Shown here one piece after another: positions 59,333-64,000 of a DNA stretch of 64,000 bases (the first letter of the stretch is position 1; every line of letters begins with the position of its first letter). The stretch is from PCC-6802 sp943367755 (GTDB lineage Bacteria; Cyanobacteriota; Cyanobacteriia; Pseudanabaenales; Pseudanabaenaceae). The notes under the pieces are model-generated. The model was not told the DNA's origin. It did no database searches and saw nothing but the letters and a program-made list of their open reading frames with translations. The DNA lies in contig CALRKB020000002.1 of the NCBI GenBank assembly GCA_943367755.1, positions 124,001 to 188,000 on the forward strand. Direction: 5' to 3'. The translations under genes were made by a program, and so were the position numbers.

Positions 59333-61327
59333 ATGAAACACTTCATACAAGCTACAACACTGATGGGGGTTGTGCTCTCCAAGCAGCCTGACGATCATCG
59401 CTTTACTATCCGCTCCCGGGCAGGAGATGAATACGAGATTCGAGTCAAGGACAAGACAGATTTTCGATGCTTGACTAACTTAGATGGTATAAGCAATGAC
59501 CGTTTTTCATTAGAGCCTCCTGACAAGCTACCGCCAAAAGAGCGCCTTGAAAAATATATTCATGAGAATACCCTAGTTGCCATTCAAGCTATTTACCAAG
59601 TCCAAGGAGACAAAAGTCTTTTTGACGCTTCCTGCGTCCACCTGTTAACCACGCCAAACTCGACGTTTCTGTTCGAGCAGTCCCATTGGTGGTTAAATCA
59701 AATTTCTATTTTGGCAGATGAATGGTTAGATGACCTATTCGGAGATCGCCGAAACTACAGCGAGGCAGACTTCTCTGAACTGTATCGCACGAACCTGAAC
59801 ATTATTGGCTTGCCGATCGATAACAACATTCAGGAAATGGCCACACTATCCCGACTTATTTACGGTCTTTCTTCAGCCTACTTGTTAAGAGGCAATGCTA
59901 GGTATCTGTCAGCAGCCTCAGCAGGGATTCGTTTTCAGAGGGAGGCTTTTCGCAGTCTCAGTCATGAAGGGAAATATTGTTTTTGGGCTTATGGCCGCCG
60001 TCGGCAAAAGTACGGAACGGAGTGGAAACTACTTTCGGAAGACGGGACAGATGCAGGAACTATTCCTCTATATGAGCAGATTTATGCCTTGGCAGGATTA
60101 GCTCAATATTATCGCATTACCAATGACTGGGAAGTATTAGAAGATATTCGGCGCACCGTCCGAACCTTCAATGACTTCTATCTAGATAAAAAGGAGGGAG
60201 GGTATTTCTCCCATCTAGACTATGCAACTATGCGTCCTGATAGTGATGTCCTAGGGAAAGACAAAAACAAATCGCGTAAAAACTGGAACTCGATTGGCGA
60301 TCACATTCCTGCGTATTTAATCAACATATTGCTAGCTCTCGATCCTTTGCCTGTGGGTCGGGAATCCGATTTGGATGAGTTTTTCAAAACCTGTAGGGAG
60401 ATATTGGATTCCTGTACAGAGAACATTATTACTCATTTCCCTGACAAGGTTGATTCTAATATTCCCTATGTCAACGAACGATTTAAGGCAAATTGGGAGC
60501 CAGAACAAACCTGGGACTGGCAGAAAAATCGAGCGATTGTTGGACATAACCTCAAGATCGCTTGGAACCTTACTCGTGTTGCCAATTATTATCTGGTAAC
60601 GGGCAATTCCCAGGATGCAGAGAAAGCCCTTAACCTGGCGACAACCCTAGCCGATAGTATGCTCAGGTTTGGTCTCGATCCAGTCCGAGGAGGAGTTTTT
60701 GATGCAGTAGAAAGGGATCCTCATCGCAAAAATGGCAACGATAATGGCAACGATATGGATTTTGAATTTACTTGGAGCAGTACCAAAGATTTTTGGCAGC
60801 AGGAACAGGGGATTTTAGCCTATTTGATTCTCTATGGGCAGACAGGGAAACAAGAATATCTGGATGCAGCCCGAGAAATCATGGCTTTTTGGAATCTTTT
60901 CTTCTTAGATCGAGATAACCGAGGAATTTTCTTCCGAGTGACGGATATTGGCACTCCTGTAATCGAGGGAAAATATTCCCAGAAAGCAGAACATGCGATC
61001 GCTGGCTATCATTCCTTTGAACTCAACTACTTAGCCCATTTATACATTCGCTCTCTAGTTGGGGTAAAACCTGATGGCGATGAGAATTTCTGTCTGTATT
61101 TTCATCTTGCTGCTCACAACAAACAGCGATCTATTAATGTCCTTCCTGACTACTTCCCACCAAGACGAATCGAAATCGCTAGCGTTAACGTTAATGGCGT
61201 TTGTCGGGCAGTAGGAGATCCACAGAACTTCCAAATTCCTCTCAGTGAATCAGATCTGGCATCAGATACAGGCTGTAGCTTAGTTGTTGAGTTTGCAGCC
61301 AGGGAAAATAATCACAATTTAAGATAA
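59333..61327 (+). CDS. AGE-family (N-acylglucosamine 2-epimerase-like) protein
   Basis: A 664-residue protein, longer than the usual 400-residue AGE enzymes. An N-terminal beta-rich part (about 1-110) precedes an (alpha/alpha)6 barrel (about 120-590): 'ATLSRLIYGLSSAYLLRGNA', 'PLYEQIYALAGLAQYYRITN', 'IVGHNLKIAWNLTRVANYYL' with the expected catalytic His, 'SSTKDFWQQEQGILAYLILY', and 'KAEHAIAGYHSFELNYLAHL'. A C-terminal beta-like part (about 600-664) follows. Known members epimerise GlcNAc, ManNAc, cellobiose or mannose; the substrate is unknown here. First gene of a three-gene set; the next starts 10 bp downstream. Confidence 0.75.
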   Translation: MKHFIQATTLMGVVLSKQPDDHRFTIRSRAGDEYEIRVKDKTDFRCLTNLDGISNDRFSLEPPDKLPPKERLEKYIHENTLVAIQAIYQVQGDKSLFDASCVHLLTTPNSTFLFEQSHWWLNQISILADEWLDDLFGDRRNYSEADFSELYRTNLNIIGLPIDNNIQEMATLSRLIYGLSSAYLLRGNARYLSAASAGIRFQREAFRSLSHEGKYCFWAYGRRRQKYGTEWKLLSEDGTDAGTIPLYEQIYALAGLAQYYRITNDWEVLEDIRRTVRTFNDFYLDKKEGGYFSHLDYATMRPDSDVLGKDKNKSRKNWNSIGDHIPAYLINILLALDPLPVGRESDLDEFFKTCREILDSCTENIITHFPDKVDSNIPYVNERFKANWEPEQTWDWQKNRAIVGHNLKIAWNLTRVANYYLVTGNSQDAEKALNLATTLADSMLRFGLDPVRGGVFDAVERDPHRKNGNDNGNDMDFEFTWSSTKDFWQQEQGILAYLILYGQTGKQEYLDAAREIMAFWNLFFLDRDNRGIFFRVTDIGTPVIEGKYSQKAEHAIAGYHSFELNYLAHLYIRSLVGVKPDGDENFCLYFHLAAHNKQRSINVLPDYFPPRRIEIASVNVNGVCRAVGDPQNFQIPLSESDLASDTGCSLVVEFAARENNHNLR

Positions 61328-61337
61328 GGAGGCTTTT

Positions 61338-61916
61338 ATGCCTTGTGTAGAAGGGACATTCAGTGGAATTGAGTTAACAGAAACACTCATAACAACTCTG
61401 GAAACAGAAATTTCAGCTACATTACGTGACACGATTGCTGACTCGTTTGCAATTGGACTGGGCTATCAATCGGGTACACCTGGCTATGAGCAAGTCTTCA
61501 AGTACGTTCAAGAAATTATGCCCGGATGGACTTGGCTGAGCTTTCAGCAAGGTTCGTGGGCAATTCGCAATGCTCACATCGATCCAAATGAAGCAGTTGT
61601 AGCCCATATACGTATCTTTGTCCTCGCGGAAGCATTAACAAAACCCTATCGTCAAAAAGTTGCTGCTGATGTATTTGCAACTGTCAAAAATATCCTTAGC
61701 TCTAGTGATAAGAAAGTTCATATTTTTGTTGACATCATTGAGGGCGAAGTCGATCTGACTCTGCCACAAGACCTATTTGGCACCCTCTTGGAAGGTAGCG
61801 ATCATAAGCTCTTAAAAGTCCCAGAAGTCGTCGAATTTATTAAAAAAGACATCGAAGGACAGGGATTCGCTCATCCTTTCTTCTACTCAAGTTGGTTGCT
61901 AGACAATCGCAGTTAA
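61338..61916 (+). CDS. Possible tautomerase-superfamily protein
   Basis: A 192-residue protein with a strong AAGGAGG SD. It starts Met-Pro, and two similar halves can be guessed; the second ('AHIRIFVLAEALTKPYRQKV', 'AADVFATVKNILSSSDKKVH', 'IFVDIIEGEVDL') has the 4-OT/MIF strand-helix-strand pattern. In tautomerases the N-terminal Pro is the catalytic base, here Pro2. The first half ('MPCVEGTFSGIELTETLITT') is less convincing. Coupled to the epimerase-like gene 10 bp upstream, so a sugar or keto-acid pathway is possible. I cannot exclude an unrelated family. Confidence 0.4.
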   Translation: MPCVEGTFSGIELTETLITTLETEISATLRDTIADSFAIGLGYQSGTPGYEQVFKYVQEIMPGWTWLSFQQGSWAIRNAHIDPNEAVVAHIRIFVLAEALTKPYRQKVAADVFATVKNILSSSDKKVHIFVDIIEGEVDLTLPQDLFGTLLEGSDHKLLKVPEVVEFIKKDIEGQGFAHPFFYSSWLLDNRS

Positions 61917-61972
61917 TGGATAACCACCATAATGATATGGTTCTAATGCTTAAACTAATCAAGGAGAGAAAA

Positions 61973-62551
61973 ATGACAAGAAAAAGCTACTACGAGGGAT
62001 TGGCGGCAGATTATTCTAAACCTGGTTTAGTTCCAACCGATTTAGGAGATCGACTCACCAAACTAGCTGAGGACTTGATTAAACAGCAGGAACTTGCTCT
62101 ACCACATTACGATGTTACTGAAGAAGCCAGTCGATTGCAAATAGAACAGGAAAATAAAGAATGGTGGCCAAGTCACTGTGAGGCTCTCCGTCGTGGCCGT
62201 GCTGACTTGCTATCAGGTGAGTATAGAGATACTCCTGCTTTAGTCTATTTTTGTCAAGATGGCCCTTTCTATGGCAGAAACGCAGGAACAGCCATCGAGT
62301 CTAGTTGGTGGGCACTTCTATCTCAGCCAGGTGTGACAATGTGTTGGCCGATAGTCATGTTTCATGGTGAAGTAGTCTATTTTGAATGGAAATGCGTTGA
62401 TGATGTTACTAACGAAACTACTGCTAAAGGCAATGTAACGTTTTTGCGACGCGGACACCAAGGAGGTGTGTATTTAAAAACTGAACAGTTAACCTTCTAT
62501 CGGGATGTCTATGCAGAGTTTTTCAAGCAAGCAGGTAACCAAACCAATTAG
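61973..62551 (+). CDS. NTF2-like / SnoaL-type protein with IS-derived C-terminal end
   Basis: A 192-residue protein. ATG 61973 has AAGGAG 6 nt upstream; the frame open to 61892 is not used. The last two-thirds look NTF2-like: 'WWPSHCEALRRGRADLLSGE', 'YFCQDGPFYGRNAGTAIESS', 'WWALLSQPGVTMCWPIVMFH', 'VVYFEWKCVDDVTNETTAKG', 'EQLTFYRDVYAEFF'. Such folds serve as enzymes or ligand carriers. The final residues ('KQAGNQTN') lie over sequence that, on the other strand, continues an IS4-type transposase fragment, so the natural C terminus may have been replaced. Third gene of the epimerase-like set. Confidence 0.6.
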   Translation: MTRKSYYEGLAADYSKPGLVPTDLGDRLTKLAEDLIKQQELALPHYDVTEEASRLQIEQENKEWWPSHCEALRRGRADLLSGEYRDTPALVYFCQDGPFYGRNAGTAIESSWWALLSQPGVTMCWPIVMFHGEVVYFEWKCVDDVTNETTAKGNVTFLRRGHQGGVYLKTEQLTFYRDVYAEFFKQAGNQTN

Positions 62552-62686
62552 CACCTATAAATTCACGGTCGGCAGTCAAAAAGTCAATCTTGCGGTCACC
62601 AAGCAGTACTAAAAATCTGTTGAACAGTTCATCCTGTTCGCGGATGTTGGAATTTCCCTCTTTGTCCAGAATTGTTTGATAAATCA
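62529..62686 (-). pseudogene. IS4-family-like transposase fragment
   Basis: Read on the minus strand: 'ILDKEGNSNIREQDELFNRF', 'LVLLGDRKIDFLTADREFIG' and 'ANWFGYLLA', then a stop. This fits the part of an IS4-type DDE transposase around its second Asp ('L-x-A-D-R-E-F-[IV]-G'). Only about 50 codons remain and no terminal repeats were found. It overlaps the end of the NTF2-like gene and separates the cassette from the amylase gene. Confidence 0.7.
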
Positions 62687-62925
62687 GTAAGTAGCTATGC
62701 CAAAGTAAAGTTAATAAAACCCATTACGGGGCTGTGCCCTGCGACCCTTCGTAGTCATGTAATTTCAGGTTTTCTATTTACAGTTTATTTATGCTCACCT
62801 ACTTATCATAGGGTTGGCGCATCTTTCCTAGAATAAAACAAACTCTACATTAGTATTTATACTTGCTTTAGGTACGCCCTTGAATTCCTAAATGGTTTCT
62901 TAATGTGTTGAAAAAGAAGTTTATC
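62552..62925. other. 374-bp spacer upstream of the alpha-amylase gene
   Basis: Holds the IS4-type fragment (to 62686), a dispersed repeat (62714-62747) and AT-rich sequence that should include the amylase promoter. AT-rich and without HIP1 sites, unlike most of the window. Confidence 0.6.
62714..62747. repeat. Dispersed repeat, second copy of the 14055-14088 element
   Basis: ATAAAACCCATTACGGGGCTGTGCCCTGCGACCC matches the first copy at most positions, in the same orientation. The GGGCT/AGCCC-type core suggests a small hairpin. Confidence 0.5.
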
Positions 62926-64000
62926 ATGAAATTTAAAAAAATTCTCTTTCAATCGATTTGCTATGTGCTGTTGGTTATCCTATTCATTACTTGGAGTCCA
63001 GCTGCTGCCTACAGTCAGGCAGGATTTGGGGATAATCGAGTCATGTTACAAGGATTTTATTGGGAATCCTATCGTAATGGACATCCTCAACAATTCCCTA
63101 ACTATGGAAGTACCCCTTGGTACGAAATTGTCGAAAGGAAAGCCCCTGAAATTCGTCAAGGTCGTTTTGATTTAATTTGGTTGCCACCCCCGTCCTATGC
63201 AGGAGAAATTGACGAGAATTATCAAATTACTGACTCTTCTAATATGGCGGGTTATGCTCCCAAGCAATATTTTAATCTCAATAATGCTTATGGAACTCGT
63301 CAACAACAACGTCAGATGTTAGAGACATTACTCAATAATGGGGTTGAACCTATCGCCGATATTGTGATCAATCATCGTAATGGAGCGCAACGATGGGCAG
63401 ATTTCAAAAATCCTGATTGGGGAACTTTGGCTATCACTAGAAATGATGAAGCCTTCACTAACCCCAAATCAGAAGCCTATAATACCCCCATTCAACAACG
63501 GGGAAATCCTGAAGAACCAACAGAATATGATTCTGTTGGTTCGACGACCTATGACTATGGTTCCTACCGAGATATTGACCATACTAACCCAACGGTTCGC
63601 CGAGATATTATCCGATATCTCCTACAATTGAAGTCTTTTGGGTATCGTGGTTGGCGTTATGATATGGTGCATGGCTATCATGCTAAACGATTAGCTACTT
63701 ACAACCGAGCTACAAATCCGACATTTTCTGTGGGAGAATATGACTGGAACCGACAACCCCAATGGCGCGGTTGGATCTGGTATAGTGCCACAGAATCAGG
63801 CAATTTAGGAACGGGTAGTAGTGTCTTCGATTTTAGTACCAAAGAAACCCTTAAAAGCAATAAAATCAACTATGAAGCTTGGTATGGTCTAGCCAATCAA
63901 GGGATTGGCCTCGTTGGTGACACCACCGATGGACATCCTTGGAAAAATAAAGCTGTCACCTTCTTAGAAAACCATGATACTGGTTACAGAACCAATGAGT
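62926..64000 (+). CDS. GH13 alpha-amylase, secreted, 3' end outside window
   Basis: At least 358 codons from ATG 62926, no stop before the edge. Signal peptide ('FQSICYVLLVILFITWSPAAA', about 8-28, cut near AYS-Q). All four GH13 regions are visible: I 'IADIVINHR', II 'GWRYDMVHG' (nucleophile Asp), III 'SVGEYD' (acid/base Glu) and IV 'FLENHDTG' (Asp). 'LQGFYWESY' at the start is typical of alpha-amylases that hydrolyse internal alpha-1,4 glucan links. Being exported, it acts on external or periplasmic starch-like glucans. HIP1 is absent from this stretch and an IS fragment lies upstream, so recent acquisition is possible. Confidence 0.9.
   Translation, partial: MKFKKILFQSICYVLLVILFITWSPAAAYSQAGFGDNRVMLQGFYWESYRNGHPQQFPNYGSTPWYEIVERKAPEIRQGRFDLIWLPPPSYAGEIDENYQITDSSNMAGYAPKQYFNLNNAYGTRQQQRQMLETLLNNGVEPIADIVINHRNGAQRWADFKNPDWGTLAITRNDEAFTNPKSEAYNTPIQQRGNPEEPTEYDSVGSTTYDYGSYRDIDHTNPTVRRDIIRYLLQLKSFGYRGWRYDMVHGYHAKRLATYNRATNPTFSVGEYDWNRQPQWRGWIWYSATESGNLGTGSSVFDFSTKETLKSNKINYEAWYGLANQGIGLVGDTTDGHPWKNKAVTFLENHDTGYRTNE

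Noticed and set aside
1..64000. tRNA or rRNA genes
   Set aside because: I looked in the ORF-free spacers for T-loop and rRNA-like sequence and saw none; a tRNAscan-SE run would settle it.

Overview
The window is cyanobacterial chromosome. The HIP1 octamer GCGATCGC and its GGCGATCGCC variants recur throughout, and the gene content is typical of the phylum: a Ycf35/DUF1257 protein, DUF1830, SLH-OprB porins, a DUF4347/Calx-beta giant protein, a NblB-like HEAT protein, a CHASE2 kinase, Uma2 and cyanobacterial RNase II/R. I cannot name a genus. I saw no rRNA, tRNA or CRISPR array.

Layout. 1-6315 (minus) is the first 2105 codons of a giant surface or secreted protein that runs off the left edge: DUF4347, seven FG-GAP/VCBS repeats, Calx-beta repeats, a Gly-rich beta-helix region, then more Calx-beta. 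6.9-12 kb holds a Tat-exported PhoX phosphatase, a CAX-type Ca2+/H+ exchanger with a degenerate second repeat, and a lipoprotein sugar dehydrogenase. 12-18.4 kb (minus) is a signalling cluster: CheB, CheR-PAS, a PAS histidine kinase, two CheY-like regulators, a DUF1830 protein and a possible ComFB-like protein.

18.4-33.6 kb is the most interesting part: a two-armed RiPP (ribosomally made, modified peptide) locus bordered by a decayed transposase. The plus arm carries an HTH protein, a peptidase-C39 ABC exporter with a cyclic-nucleotide-binding-type domain, an HlyD adaptor, a double-glycine precursor, a Cys-rich protein and a parvulin. The minus arm carries two further double-glycine precursors with related 38-residue leaders, a small membrane protein, an APH-like kinase, a HopA1-family protein, an aldo/keto-reductase-like protein that lacks the usual tetrad, a second parvulin, a Nif11-leader precursor with two XYG splice motifs, and a radical SAM/SPASM enzyme. 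The parts suggest two chemistries in one locus: splicease-type tyramine excision (as in the Pleurocapsa plp system) and kinase/HopA1 Ser/Thr dehydration (as in class V lanthipeptides and thioamitides). They probably share one export machine that removes the leaders.

33.6-44 kb holds a four-domain response regulator, an exonuclease, a RecB-like nuclease, HU, a LysR/cupin divergent pair and two paralogous SLH porins whose ribosome-binding sites match the cyanobacterial sRNA Yfr1. 44-58.9 kb is core metabolism and housekeeping (glk, dxr, tpiA, an RNase II/R exonuclease, moaE) mixed with small conserved proteins, ending in a CHASE2 kinase/response-regulator pair. 59.3-64 kb holds an epimerase-like/tautomerase-like/NTF2-like cassette, an IS4-type remnant and a GH13 alpha-amylase that runs off the right edge; this end looks AT-richer and poorer in HIP1.
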